From Altererythrobacter lutimaris (GTDB taxonomy: Bacteria; Pseudomonadota; Alphaproteobacteria; Sphingomonadales; Sphingomonadaceae), in NCBI RefSeq assembly GCF_013371495.1, contig NZ_JABWTA010000001.1, forward strand, positions 1,054,001-1,118,000: a DNA stretch of 64,000 nucleotides. Reading direction: 5' to 3'. Of this stretch, positions 26,491-35,248 are shown piece by piece (the stretch's first letter is position 1; the number at the start of each line of letters is the position of its first letter). A program made the position numbers and the translations under genes. The notes under the pieces were generated by a model. That model saw only the letters and a list, made by a program, of their open reading frames with translations, did not search any database and was not told where the DNA came from.

Positions 26491-27516
26491 TCAGAGCTTG
26501 ACCGCGCCGACTTCAATCAGGCTTTTGGCGCAGTCGACGATGGATTCCGCCTCATCGCGAGTTTTCCAGCCGAGCCGCTTTTCCGCATGGCTCGCATCGA
26601 CATTGCGGCGTTTGCCAAGCTCGCTTTTGATCGAGCGGACGCCGGAATTGAAGATACTGAGTATGCCTACCATCCAGTTTGGCATCCGCTTGGTCGGCAC
26701 TTTCCTGGTGTGTTCGGCAGGCAAACGTGCCTTCAAGATCTCAGCGATTTCGAGCATGTTGTAGAACTTGCCCGCGGCAAGGAAACGCTCGCCAGCAAGT
26801 CCGGGCTCTTCCAGACATTTAACGTGCAATTCCGCACAATCGCGCGTGTCGACTATTGCAAAGCCCAAGTCAGGAGCCATTGGGACCGAGCCATCGAGCA
26901 ATTGCTTGACCGCTTCAACTGAAGGACTGAAATCGGGATCATCGACCGGGCCGAGCACCATGGACGGATTGACGGAAACAAATTCCATATCGCCGCCTTC
27001 TGAATCCATCCAGTCGCGGGCTGCGCGTTCCGCGATGGTCTTGGATTTCACGTAAGGATAAACGTCCGGATGCGTAATGTCCGTCCAGTCACTTTCATCG
27101 ACTGTGTAGATCTTCTCGTTTCGCCCGTAAGCGACCGCCGCCATCGAGCTTGTCTGGACAAAACGCTGAACGCCAGCGGCCTTTGCAAAACGAAGCGCGC
27201 GCAAGGTCCCTTCGCGGGCGGGTACGATCATCTCGTTCTCGTCCTTGGGTGTCGATGCCGCGATCGGCGATGCGACATGGGCACAGTGCGTGCAGCCAGC
27301 CATGGCCTCTGCCCAGCCCGCATCATCCATGAGCTCGGCTTCAAATACCTTGAAGCGTTCAGTATCGGGATTGCCAAGACGCTCGCGCAGCATGGCTTCG
27401 CCTTTCGCCTTGTTGCGCACGGTCGCACGTACATTCCAGCCGCGCGCCAGCAATTGCCGGATCAATTCGCCTGCGATGTAGCCTGTGCCACCCGTGACAA
27501 GCACTGTCGCTGCCAT
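26491..27516 (-). CDS. NAD(P)-dependent epimerase/dehydratase, dihydroflavonol reductase-like
   Basis: The 341-residue protein is an extended short-chain dehydrogenase. It has the Rossmann motif VTGGTGYIAGELI at residue 6 and the catalytic YVKSKTIAER (YxxxK) near 152 with serine in QTSSMAAVAYG. The overall sequence is closest to dihydroflavonol-4-reductase-like and cinnamoyl-CoA-reductase-like proteins. Substrates in bacteria are mostly unknown (carbonyl or sugar-type). The start at 27516 is set by an AAGGAGAG site. A 117-base gap separates it from pccB, so it is probably a separate unit. Confidence 0.85.
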   Translation of the reverse strand: MAATVLVTGGTGYIAGELIRQLLARGWNVRATVRNKAKGEAMLRERLGNPDTERFKVFEAELMDDAGWAEAMAGCTHCAHVASPIAASTPKDENEMIVPAREGTLRALRFAKAAGVQRFVQTSSMAAVAYGRNEKIYTVDESDWTDITHPDVYPYVKSKTIAERAARDWMDSEGGDMEFVSVNPSMVLGPVDDPDFSPSVEAVKQLLDGSVPMAPDLGFAIVDTRDCAELHVKCLEEPGLAGERFLAAGKFYNMLEIAEILKARLPAEHTRKVPTKRMPNWMVGILSIFNSGVRSIKSELGKRRNVDASHAEKRLGWKTRDEAESIVDCAKSLIEVGAVKL

Positions 27517-27569
27517 GCCCTCTCTCCTTTTGAAAAGGAGGCTAGGCCGGTCGGTTGCACATGGCAACT

Positions 27570-28916
27570 TTACTTCATCAGGACGAGTTCTTCCGCCATC
27601 GTCGGGTGGATAGCGGTGGTCGCGTCAAAATCCGCCTTGGTAAGCCCGGCTTTCACTGCGATTGCTGCTGCTTGCATCATCTCTGCGGCTTCCGGCGCGA
27701 TCATGTGGATGCCGACAATCCGATCTGTCGCAGCATCGCAGATCATCTTGAACAGGCTGCGCTCATTACGGCCTGCAAGCACGTTCTTCATCGGCCGGAA
27801 GTCCGATTGATAGACCTTGATATTGCCAAGCTTGTTGCGCGCTTCGCCTTCCGTCATGCCGACGGCGGCAATCGGCGGATGACTGAAGACGGCGCTCGGG
27901 ATGCAGGAATGATCTACCGTGCGCGGATTGTCGCCGAACACAGTGTCCGCAAAAGCATGACCTTCACGGATCGCAACAGGGGTCAGCTGCACGCGGTCAG
28001 TCACATCGCCCACGGCATAGATATAATCGACATTGGTCTTCGAGTACGCGTCGACCTGGATGGCTCCGTTTTCGCCGGTTTCAACGCCGACAGTCTCAAG
28101 CCCTAGGCCATCAATGTTGGGCACGCGACCGGTTGCAAACATCACCTGATCGACGAGCTGGGGATCTTCGCCGGTCAACTTGACCAGCAGCTTTCCATCA
28201 TCCTGCTTTTCAATGCTTTCAAAGGTCGTGTTGAACTTGAATTCAATGCCTTTCATCAGGCTGATCTGCAGCAAACGATCGCGCAGAGCCTCGTCATAGC
28301 CGCGCAACAATTGATCGCCGCGATTGACCAAGCAAACCTTGCTACCAAACTCATTGAAAATGCCTGCGAACTCGTTCGCGATGTAGCCGCCGCCAGCAAT
28401 GACAATCTTCTTCGGTACTTCATCCAAATGGAATGCTTCATTGGACGTGATCGCGTGCTCTGCGCCGGGAAAATCCAAGCGATGCGGTCGCGCGCCGGTT
28501 GCCACGAGAATATACTTTGCGGTGACGACCTTTCCGCTCGCAAGCGTGATTTCGTGATCGCCGGTAATCTCAGCGCGTTCGTTGAACACTGTTACATCAT
28601 GGTTGGACAGCGTTTCGCCATAGAGGCCTTCCAATCGGTCGACATCGCCTTGAACGACATCGCGCAGCTTCACCCAATCGAAGCTCTTGCCTTCAACGGT
28701 CCAGCCAAAACGCGTGGCGTCCTCCAAGTCCTCCGCAAAATGCGCGCCGTAAACGAGCATCTTTTTCGGCACGCAGCCGCGAATGACGCAAGTGCCGCCC
28801 ACGCGATATTCTTCAGCGACAGCGACTTTCGCGCCATGCCCTGCAGCTATCCGGCTCGCGCGAACGCCGCCGGATCCTGCACCAATCGTGAAAAGGTCGA
28901 AGTCGTAGTCGGCCAT
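27570..28916 (-). CDS. gor: Glutathione-disulfide reductase
   Basis: This flavoenzyme reduces glutathione disulfide with NADPH. The 448-residue protein begins with the FAD site TIGAGSGGVRASRIAAGHGA and has the redox disulfide in GGTCVIRGCVPKKMLVYG near residues 41-58. It carries the NAD(P) site VIAGGGYIANEFAGI and the C-terminal active-site block AIHPTMAEELV. The GxGxxA region and downstream arginines suit NADPH. It matches plant/alphaproteobacterial glutathione reductases more than lipoamide dehydrogenases. A conserved hairpin lies just upstream. Confidence 0.94.
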   Translation of the reverse strand: MADYDFDLFTIGAGSGGVRASRIAAGHGAKVAVAEEYRVGGTCVIRGCVPKKMLVYGAHFAEDLEDATRFGWTVEGKSFDWVKLRDVVQGDVDRLEGLYGETLSNHDVTVFNERAEITGDHEITLASGKVVTAKYILVATGARPHRLDFPGAEHAITSNEAFHLDEVPKKIVIAGGGYIANEFAGIFNEFGSKVCLVNRGDQLLRGYDEALRDRLLQISLMKGIEFKFNTTFESIEKQDDGKLLVKLTGEDPQLVDQVMFATGRVPNIDGLGLETVGVETGENGAIQVDAYSKTNVDYIYAVGDVTDRVQLTPVAIREGHAFADTVFGDNPRTVDHSCIPSAVFSHPPIAAVGMTEGEARNKLGNIKVYQSDFRPMKNVLAGRNERSLFKMICDAATDRIVGIHMIAPEAAEMMQAAAIAVKAGLTKADFDATTAIHPTMAEELVLMK

Positions 28917-28948
28917 GAATGTCAGCTCCTGTTGCGACGCGCGATATG

Positions 28949-28979
28949 GCGAGCGGTTGCCATAAGAGCAACCGCTCGC
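28949..28979. terminator. Perfect 12-bp hairpin between the helicase and glutathione reductase genes
   Basis: GCGAGCGGTTGC (28949-28960) and GCAACCGCTCGC (28968-28979) form a perfect 12-bp stem with a 7-base loop. No T-run follows on either strand. It lies 38 bases past the helicase stop codon and ahead of the gor start, so it could end or stabilise the helicase transcript or shape the gor leader. Confidence 0.55.
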
Positions 28980-29016
28980 GTCGTTTCAGAGCTATTCGCA
29001 TTAATGCGCTGTGCGG

Positions 29017-30408
29017 TTACCGCCCTGCACGGCGGCGGCGATTGCCACCGTCTGGACGGCCTTTTCCGGACCTTGGCCCTGCGCCTTGCGGCCTGCCTGA
29101 AGGCTTGCCTTTGCGCGCTGGATGCTTGCGCTTGGGAGGTCCTTTACGCTGCTCACCATCACCTTGCGGACGCGGACCGCCAGCTGGTCGCGGGTTCACA
29201 CGCTGACGTTGTCTGGGGGGCTCACGCTTGGTCGGCCCCACACCTTCGACTACCGCGCGGAAATTCTCAGGCAAATCGAGACGCTCAAACTCGGCATCGG
29301 TGTGCTTGCGAATGTCCTTGAGATAGGCGCGCTCGTCCTCGGCACAGAACGCGATTGCAATGCCGTCCTTGCCCGCACGCGCGGTCCGGCCGATCCGGTG
29401 CACATATTGCTCAGGCACGTTGGGTAGCTCGTAATTGATGACATGGCTTACCCCGGGAATATCGATTCCGCGTGCTGCAACGTCAGTGGCAATCAAGACA
29501 GGCGTTTTGGCGCGCTTGAACTCGTCGAGCGCGCGCTGACGCTGTGGCTGCGATTTGTTGCCATGGATAGCGTTTGATTCGATCCCGCATTGGCGAAGCT
29601 TCTTCACTACGCGATCTGCACCGTGTTTTGTGCGCGTAAAAATGAGGACACGTTCGAACTTGCCAGGCACAGTGTGGCGACCGGACAGGATCAGTTCGAG
29701 GAGTGATTGCTTCTCGTCCTGCTGCACCATGAACAAATACTGGTCGATCCGCTCCGCAGTTGTGGCCGCAGGCGTCACAGAGACTTGCACGGGATTCTTG
29801 CAATAGCTGCCCACCAATTCCTTGATCTGCTTCGGCATCGTTGCGCTAAAGAACAAGGTCTGGCGGGTTTCAGGTGCAAGCTGGTGGATGCGGCGCAGCG
29901 CATGAATGAAGCCAAGATCAAGCATCTGGTCAGCTTCATCGAGCACCAGCACTTCTACGCCTGAGAGGTTGAATGCCTTCTGATCGACAAGGTCGAGCAA
30001 ACGGCCTGGCGTTGCGACCAAGATATCAGTGCCGCGATGCAGTTTGTTACGGTCCTTATTGACCGAGGTGCCTCCAACGATGGACTGCACTTTGAGCCCG
30101 GCGAGGGCTCCGTAATCCTTGGCCGATGCTGCAATCTGAGCCGCCAGCTCACGCGTTGGTGCAAGCACCAGCATGCGGCAGGACTTGAATGGAATGCGGT
30201 TATCGCTCTCGCGCAACCGATCAATAGATGGCAGCATGAAAGCTGCGGTTTTGCCAGTACCGGTCTGCGCGATACCCAACAGATCTCGCCCTTCCAGCAC
30301 AGGCGGAATCGCCTGTTCCTGAATGGGAGTTGGAGTGTTGTAGCCCTTCATGTCGAGGGCCTGAAGAACAGGTTGGGAAAGCCCCAACTGGTCAAACGTA
30401 AGAGTCAT
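29017..30408 (-). CDS. DEAD-box RNA helicase, RhlE-like
   Basis: The 463-residue protein has helicase motifs in order: Q motif region GYNTPTPIQEQAI, Walker A AQTGTGKTAAF, PTRELAAQI, TPGRLLD, the DEAD box VLDEADQM, SAT, and the second domain with VLIATDVAARGIDIPGV and HRIGRTARAG. The last ~80 residues are basic, Arg/Gly/Pro-rich and likely bind RNA. It unwinds RNA duplexes, probably in ribosome assembly or cold adaptation. I use the ATG at 30408 because the open frame upstream lacks helicase similarity. The 229 bases upstream (30409-30637) hold no gene and may be its leader and promoter. Confidence 0.93.
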   Translation of the reverse strand: MTLTFDQLGLSQPVLQALDMKGYNTPTPIQEQAIPPVLEGRDLLGIAQTGTGKTAAFMLPSIDRLRESDNRIPFKSCRMLVLAPTRELAAQIAASAKDYGALAGLKVQSIVGGTSVNKDRNKLHRGTDILVATPGRLLDLVDQKAFNLSGVEVLVLDEADQMLDLGFIHALRRIHQLAPETRQTLFFSATMPKQIKELVGSYCKNPVQVSVTPAATTAERIDQYLFMVQQDEKQSLLELILSGRHTVPGKFERVLIFTRTKHGADRVVKKLRQCGIESNAIHGNKSQPQRQRALDEFKRAKTPVLIATDVAARGIDIPGVSHVINYELPNVPEQYVHRIGRTARAGKDGIAIAFCAEDERAYLKDIRKHTDAEFERLDLPENFRAVVEGVGPTKREPPRQRQRVNPRPAGGPRPQGDGEQRKGPPKRKHPARKGKPSGRPQGAGPRSGKGRPDGGNRRRRAGR

Positions 30409-30637
30409 TTGTCTAATAATCTCGCAATATATGCGGCGCACAGATGGAATCCGGACGGACTCATCGTGCGGCGCGGGTGTCAAAACGACCCGCGTGAAAA
30501 GGGAAGTCATAGGAAAAAACCGATGCGCGGCCGGGGCTGAAACTTTACTATGTGTTTCGCCGCTTCACGCTGGCTAGCGCGCTTCGTTGACACCCATGTG
30601 GATGCTGCAGTGCAAAAAGTCAAAGAAATTCGCTGAT

Positions 30638-31111
30638 CTACCGTCCGAACGGACGGTTGAGCTGCCAAATCTTCCAATTAAGGACCGCGGCAAAACTGAC
30701 CCATGCAAGGTAGGGAACGATCAGCCAGCTTGCGAGCTCCGACCATTGCCGGAGGAAGACAGTCAGCGCGAAGACGCTCACCCAAAGGAAAGGCACTTCA
30801 ACGAGGGCCCAATCCGGTCGTTTCAGAGTGAAGAACAGCGGTGACCATAGAAAATGGCACACGCCGTTCATCAGGTAGAGCACGATCAGGAAGGTCCGCT
30901 CTGCATCGCTCGCCGTGTTGCCCCAACTTATGACGAAAGCCCAAGCCGCAAGGCCAAGGATCAACGTCCATGCGGGGCCGAATAACCAGTCAGGAGGTTG
31001 CCATTCCGGCTTCTTGAGATCGTAATACCATCTGCCGATCTTCGTCAGCAGCCCGCCGCCGAGGCCCAGTATCACAGCCCAGCTGATTGCGAAGATAAGC
31101 GGAAAATCCAT
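30638..31111 (-). CDS. tspO: TspO/MBR family protein
   Basis: The 157-residue protein has five transmembrane helices and the family pattern: YYDLKKPEWQPPDWLFGPAW (TspO tryptophan/proline loop and FGPAWT) near residues 29-49, LMNGVCHFLWSPLFF near 80, and LPYxAWVSFAAVLNW at the end. In alphaproteobacteria TspO binds tetrapyrroles and modulates oxygen-regulated pigment genes. It is the outer-membrane tryptophan-rich sensory protein in Rhodobacter. It lies 9 bases after the DUF2189 gene and shares that operon. A palindrome CCGTCCGAACGGACGG overlaps its last codons. Confidence 0.93.
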   Translation of the reverse strand: MDFPLIFAISWAVILGLGGGLLTKIGRWYYDLKKPEWQPPDWLFGPAWTLILGLAAWAFVISWGNTASDAERTFLIVLYLMNGVCHFLWSPLFFTLKRPDWALVEVPFLWVSVFALTVFLRQWSELASWLIVPYLAWVSFAAVLNWKIWQLNRPFGR

Positions 31112-31120
31112 TTGGTGGAC

Positions 31121-31903
31121 TTAGGCTGCTTCTCCGTTCGAAACAACCGCACGGCGATATAGATGCCAAGTAGCATGGCCCAGAACCGGAAGTGCGAGAA
31201 ACAGACCGAGAAACAGTGGCAAAAGCGCCAGACCAAGCAAGATCGCTATCAGACAGGCCCAAATCAGCATGAGACGGGTATTAGAGCGGATCGTAGCCAA
31301 ACTCGCGATAATCGCAGTGAGAAAGTCCACTTCACGATCGACCAGCATGGGCAGACTGATGACCGTAAATGCATAAAATACGAGGGCCATGATAGCGCCG
31401 ATGACGCTGCCGACTGCCAGCATGATGAGGCCGGTTTGGGTCATCAGGAATGCAAGGGATTCCGCACCTGCACCGAATTCTGCGGCGAACACGGCGAAAA
31501 CACTATGCGCGACGATTAGCCAGAATGCGAAGGCAACGAACACGATCACGCCCATAGAGATGATCTGCTCATCGCCATGCCCTCGCAAAGCTCCCAGTAC
31601 CGGCTTCCAACTGATCGGCTCACCGGACTCGCGGCGCCGGCTGACCTCGTAAAGCCCGACTGCTGTGAAAGGTGCAAGCAGCGGAAAACCTGCGGCTGCC
31701 GGGATAAGCCATGCCGCGCTGCTCATCCGCATGAGCGCGAAGTACATGAGGAAACCGCCCGCGACGTAGATCGCGGCGAAGAATATGCCGTAGATCGGCT
31801 CCGCGCGGAAATCGGCCCAGCCCGCCGCAAGCGCAGCCCGCAAGTCGGCCAAACTGAGGTCATTTGCTACAGCGGCATTCGCAATGACAGTCTGTCCTGC
31901 CAT
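31121..31903 (-). CDS. DUF2189 integral membrane protein
   Basis: The 260-residue protein has six to seven hydrophobic helices (IYGIFFAAIYVAGGFLMYFA, AAWLIPAAAGFPLLAPFTAV, ISMGVIVFVAFAFWLIV). The LRAALAAGWADFRAEPIYG entry and the FPLLAPFTAVGLYEVSRRRE turn match DUF2189, predicted membrane proteins of unknown function found in proteobacteria. It is the first gene of a pair with tspO. A FNR-type box lies about 70 bases upstream of its start, suggesting control by oxygen. Confidence 0.88.
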   Translation of the reverse strand: MAGQTVIANAAVANDLSLADLRAALAAGWADFRAEPIYGIFFAAIYVAGGFLMYFALMRMSSAAWLIPAAAGFPLLAPFTAVGLYEVSRRRESGEPISWKPVLGALRGHGDEQIISMGVIVFVAFAFWLIVAHSVFAVFAAEFGAGAESLAFLMTQTGLIMLAVGSVIGAIMALVFYAFTVISLPMLVDREVDFLTAIIASLATIRSNTRLMLIWACLIAILLGLALLPLFLGLFLALPVLGHATWHLYRRAVVSNGEAA

Positions 31904-31969
31904 GATCGCCCTCCCCCGTGAAAACGCATCAATGCCAGTGTGATCTAGTCCGCCAGGAACTCCACATCA

Positions 31970-31983
31970 TTGATCGAGATCAA
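31970..31983. promoter_or_regulatory. FNR/FnrL-type box upstream of the DUF2189-tspO pair
   Basis: TTGATCGAGATCAA is a perfect palindrome that matches the FNR consensus TTGAT-N4-ATCAA. A candidate -10 element (TAGATC, minus strand, 31947-31942) would place the start of transcription near 31935, so the box centre falls at about -41.5, the usual class II FNR activator position. It also lies just past the pgi stop codon on the minus strand. Confidence 0.65.
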
Positions 31984-32003
31984 GTTGGCGAAGGGCGCGG
32001 CCG

Positions 32004-33542
32004 CTAACTCAATCCCGCTTTCTCAAGCAGCGCCTTTGTGCTCGCATCGAAATCGCCGCCGCCTGCCTCGATATCCTTGGCCATCTTCTTGCCCAGCTCG
32101 ACACCGAACTGATCAAACGGATTAATCCCGAGCAGCACCGCATTGGCAAAAGTGCGGTGCTCGTGAAACGCGATCAATGCGCCAAGCGTCGCGCTATCGA
32201 GATCATCGCAAAGTATCGTCGCCGATGGCCTGTCTCCGGGGAAGGCCCTTGCCGGATCTTTGCCGTCGCTCGCCATATTGCCGCCTGCCATCAATGCTGC
32301 GCCTTGGGCGAAGCAATTGGTCAAAAGGATCGCATGGTGAGCCGGATCAAGCGCATCGCCCGGAGCAATGCTCGCGATGAAATCGACCGGCACAAGATGC
32401 GTGCCTTGATGGAGCAGCTGGAACACCGCGTGCTGCGCGTCCGTCCCAACCCCGCCCCAAGTGATCGCGGCGGTTGGGCCAGAAACCGGCTCGCCCTCAG
32501 AAGTCACGCGCTTGCCATTCGATTCCATCTCAAGCTGTTGGAGATAGTCCGGAAACAGGCCGAGCCGCTCATCATAAGCAAACACAGCACGCGTCTGGCA
32601 GCCGCGAATTTGCGCGTAATACTGGTCTGCAAAAGCAGCCCGCAATGGCAGATTGTCGCGGCCATTCTTGTCGCGGAAATGCAAATCGATCGCTTGAGCG
32701 CCTGCCAGCATCGCCTCAAACTCTTCCCAGCCGACCGCTAGAGCCACTGGAAAACCGATGCTCGACCATATCGAGTAGCGTCCGCCGACGCTTTCGCTGA
32801 AGGGCAGGATGCGCGTTTCGTCCACACCCCACTCGACGGCCTTGTCAGGGCTCGCAGTGAGCGCGACGACGCGGCCCGTCGGATCGGACACGCCGTTGTC
32901 GCGCAGCCAATTGAGCGCGCTTGTCGCATTGGTCATCGTCTCGATTGTCGTGAAGGTCTTGGATGCGACCGCAATGATCGTCGTTGCCGGGTCGCATGCT
33001 TCAAACGCTTGCTCCAGCGCGACGCCATCAATGTTGGAAACGACATGCACATCGACCAGTGCCAGATCGCGCGCCAATGCATCCACCGCAAGCGCAGGCC
33101 CCAAGGCCGACCCGCCAATACCGATATGAATGAGGTGTTTGACTTCGCCAAGCGCGCCTTCATGGATCGCTTCGACCAGCATCTTGATCCTGGCATGGAG
33201 CGCCAGCGCTTCTTCCACGGAAGGCTCAGCCCCGACACCGCGCTGTGCGGTGTGTTCAGCCGCGCGGCCTTCCGTGACATTGATCTTCGCGCCGGACAGC
33301 AGCGCCTCGCGTTTACCAGCGAAATCGCACGCTTCAGCCAATGCTTCAAAGCCGGATAACAAGTCTTCAGACAAATGCGTCTTCGACCAGTCGAACAGCA
33401 CGCCTGCTGAGCCGCCTTCTGCTTCCCACTCGATCCGGGCAGACAAGGCATCCACCCGTCCCTCATCCTCGAACAATTCGGCAAGCGTGTGCTGCGGCGC
33501 AGCGCGCAGCGCCTCCCATGCGGCGGAAACGGGGGAACTCAT
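32004..33542 (-). CDS. pgi: Glucose-6-phosphate isomerase
   Basis: Pgi interconverts glucose-6-phosphate and fructose-6-phosphate. The 512-residue protein has family motifs GIGGSALGPALAVDA, VASKTFTTIETMTNA (phosphate-binding), WGGVGTDAQHAVFQLLHQGTH (as separate shorter blocks) and the QLEMESNGKRV region. It matches family length. The start at 33542 (MSSPVSAAW) follows AAAAGGA. An upstream in-frame ATG would add nine residues. It is divergent from lepB with about 48 bases between. Confidence 0.97.
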   Translation of the reverse strand: MSSPVSAAWEALRAAPQHTLAELFEDEGRVDALSARIEWEAEGGSAGVLFDWSKTHLSEDLLSGFEALAEACDFAGKREALLSGAKINVTEGRAAEHTAQRGVGAEPSVEEALALHARIKMLVEAIHEGALGEVKHLIHIGIGGSALGPALAVDALARDLALVDVHVVSNIDGVALEQAFEACDPATTIIAVASKTFTTIETMTNATSALNWLRDNGVSDPTGRVVALTASPDKAVEWGVDETRILPFSESVGGRYSIWSSIGFPVALAVGWEEFEAMLAGAQAIDLHFRDKNGRDNLPLRAAFADQYYAQIRGCQTRAVFAYDERLGLFPDYLQQLEMESNGKRVTSEGEPVSGPTAAITWGGVGTDAQHAVFQLLHQGTHLVPVDFIASIAPGDALDPAHHAILLTNCFAQGAALMAGGNMASDGKDPARAFPGDRPSATILCDDLDSATLGALIAFHEHRTFANAVLLGINPFDQFGVELGKKMAKDIEAGGGDFDASTKALLEKAGLS

Positions 33543-33590
33543 GCAAAAATCCTTTTCATGCTTGTGCACTGGCGAGTAGGGGTCTCAGCG

Positions 33591-34580
33591 ATGGATGAAA
33601 AGAAACAAAATATTCCAGAGCTCGATACGCGGTCGGAGAAAAACCCGAACAAGAAGCCGGTCGATCTGGGTTCGCAAGACGATAGCGCTGCGCCCGACCC
33701 CGATGCAGAAGGCACGCGTATGCTTGCATCTGGCGTGCAGGCCGCGGCAGGCGGAAGTGCGTCCGCCACCGTCGAAGAGCCGCGCAATGATGAGGACGAA
33801 GAACAAGAGAGCTGGGGCAGTTTCGGCCTGTTCGTTTTGAAGCTTGCATTGGTAGTGCTCATTTTCCGCAGTTTCATTTTCTCGCCTTTCTCTATCCCGT
33901 CCGAAAGCATGCTGCCGCGCCTCTACAATGGCGACTATCTGCTCGCGGCAAAATGGCCTTACGGCTTCTCCAAATACTCGATGCCGTTCAATCTGCCAGT
34001 GATCCCGGGGCGCATTTTCGCAGGCGAACCAGAACGCGGCGATGTCGTGATCTTCAAGCACCCGATCGATGGCGTTGACTATGTCAAACGCGTCATCGGT
34101 CTGCCGGGTGACACGATAGAAATGCGTGCGGGCCAGGTCATCCTCAATGGCGAAGCTGTCCCCAAGGTGCGCGTTGAGGATTTTGTGATCCCGCGCTCAC
34201 CCAACACGGATTGTGCGCTAGCCGCAGTTGAGGAAACGAACGGCGATGGAAACGTAGTTTGTCGCTACACGCAGTTTCGGGAAACACTGCCAAATGGCAC
34301 GAGTTATAATGTCCTCGATTTCGGCTTTAGGCCGAATGACAATTATGGTCCGCGCATCGTGCCTGAGGATCGGGTGTTCGTGATGGGTGACAATCGCGAC
34401 AATTCGCAAGACAGCCGCTTTCCCGCAGCGGCTGGCCAAGGGGTCGGTCTCGTCCCGCAGGAGAATCTCGTCGGGCGCGCCACCATCATGATGTGGTCCA
34501 CCGATGGCAGCGCGGAATGGGTCAAGCCATGGACCTGGTTTACCGCCGCGCGCTGGGGCCGGATCGGAACTGTACTATGA
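33591..34580 (+). CDS. lepB: Signal peptidase I with long acidic N-terminal extension
   Basis: LepB cleaves signal peptides from exported proteins. The 329-residue protein has about 80 polar, acidic residues, then one transmembrane helix (FGLFVLKLALVVLIFRSFIF). The catalytic serine is in IPSESMLPRLYNGD near 106, the catalytic lysine in YVKRVIGLPGDTI and the signature in MGDNRDNSQDSR. Catalysis occurs on the outer face of the membrane. It is the first of three coupled genes: its stop overlaps the rnc start by 4 bases. Confidence 0.95.
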   Translation: MDEKKQNIPELDTRSEKNPNKKPVDLGSQDDSAAPDPDAEGTRMLASGVQAAAGGSASATVEEPRNDEDEEQESWGSFGLFVLKLALVVLIFRSFIFSPFSIPSESMLPRLYNGDYLLAAKWPYGFSKYSMPFNLPVIPGRIFAGEPERGDVVIFKHPIDGVDYVKRVIGLPGDTIEMRAGQVILNGEAVPKVRVEDFVIPRSPNTDCALAAVEETNGDGNVVCRYTQFRETLPNGTSYNVLDFGFRPNDNYGPRIVPEDRVFVMGDNRDNSQDSRFPAAAGQGVGLVPQENLVGRATIMMWSTDGSAEWVKPWTWFTAARWGRIGTVL

Positions 34581-35248
34581 CCGGACTGACACAGGAAACG
34601 CGCGAATGGCTTGAGGTAAACGGCTTTGCCATCCGCGAGGAAGCGCTTTGGCTCGCCGCATTCACACATGGCAGCACTGGCGAAAAACGTGATTACCAGC
34701 GGCTGGAATTCCTAGGCGACCGCGTGCTCGGCCTTGTCATTGCAGACTCGCTTTATGCTCGCAGCGATGCGCCCGAAGGACGCTTGTCGCAGCGCCTCAA
34801 CGCGCTTGTCAGCCGCGAAATGTGCGCCAATGTCGCGCGGCAAATCGGCCTGCCACCGCATATCCGTATTTCCAAGCAAGCACATGAAGATGGCGGACGC
34901 GACAGCGACAATATCCTCGGCGATGTGATCGAAGCGCTGCTTGGCGCGCAATTCCTCGACAATGGGTTCGATGCGGCTCGCGACGTTATTCTAAAGCTTT
35001 GGCAAAGCGCGCTCGAAGGCAATGCTGGACAGTCCAAGCACCCAAAAAGCGCGCTGCAGGAATGGGCCGCTGGCAATCAGCGGCGCCCGCCGGAATACTC
35101 ACTGGTCGACCGCTCCGGCCCCGATCACGCCGCGCAGTTCACCGTCAAAGTCGAAGTGTATAAGGTTGGCTCTGTCGAAGCGACGGCTTCCAGCAAACAG
35201 GAAGCGGAAAAACAGGCTGCCAAAGTGTTTATGGAGAAATTCGGATGA
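34577..35248 (+). CDS. rnc: Ribonuclease III
   Basis: RNase III cuts double-stranded RNA, including rRNA precursors. The 223-residue protein has the catalytic domain with the signature YQRLEFLGDRVLGLVIAD (near 40) and the metal-ligand DVIEALLGAQFLD near 117. A C-terminal dsRNA-binding domain follows (HPKSALQEWAAGNQ to EAEKQAAKVFMEKFG). The ATG at 34577 overlaps the lepB stop and the end overlaps era, the standard lepB-rnc-era order. Confidence 0.97.
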   Translation: MTGLTQETREWLEVNGFAIREEALWLAAFTHGSTGEKRDYQRLEFLGDRVLGLVIADSLYARSDAPEGRLSQRLNALVSREMCANVARQIGLPPHIRISKQAHEDGGRDSDNILGDVIEALLGAQFLDNGFDAARDVILKLWQSALEGNAGQSKHPKSALQEWAAGNQRRPPEYSLVDRSGPDHAAQFTVKVEVYKVGSVEATASSKQEAEKQAAKVFMEKFG

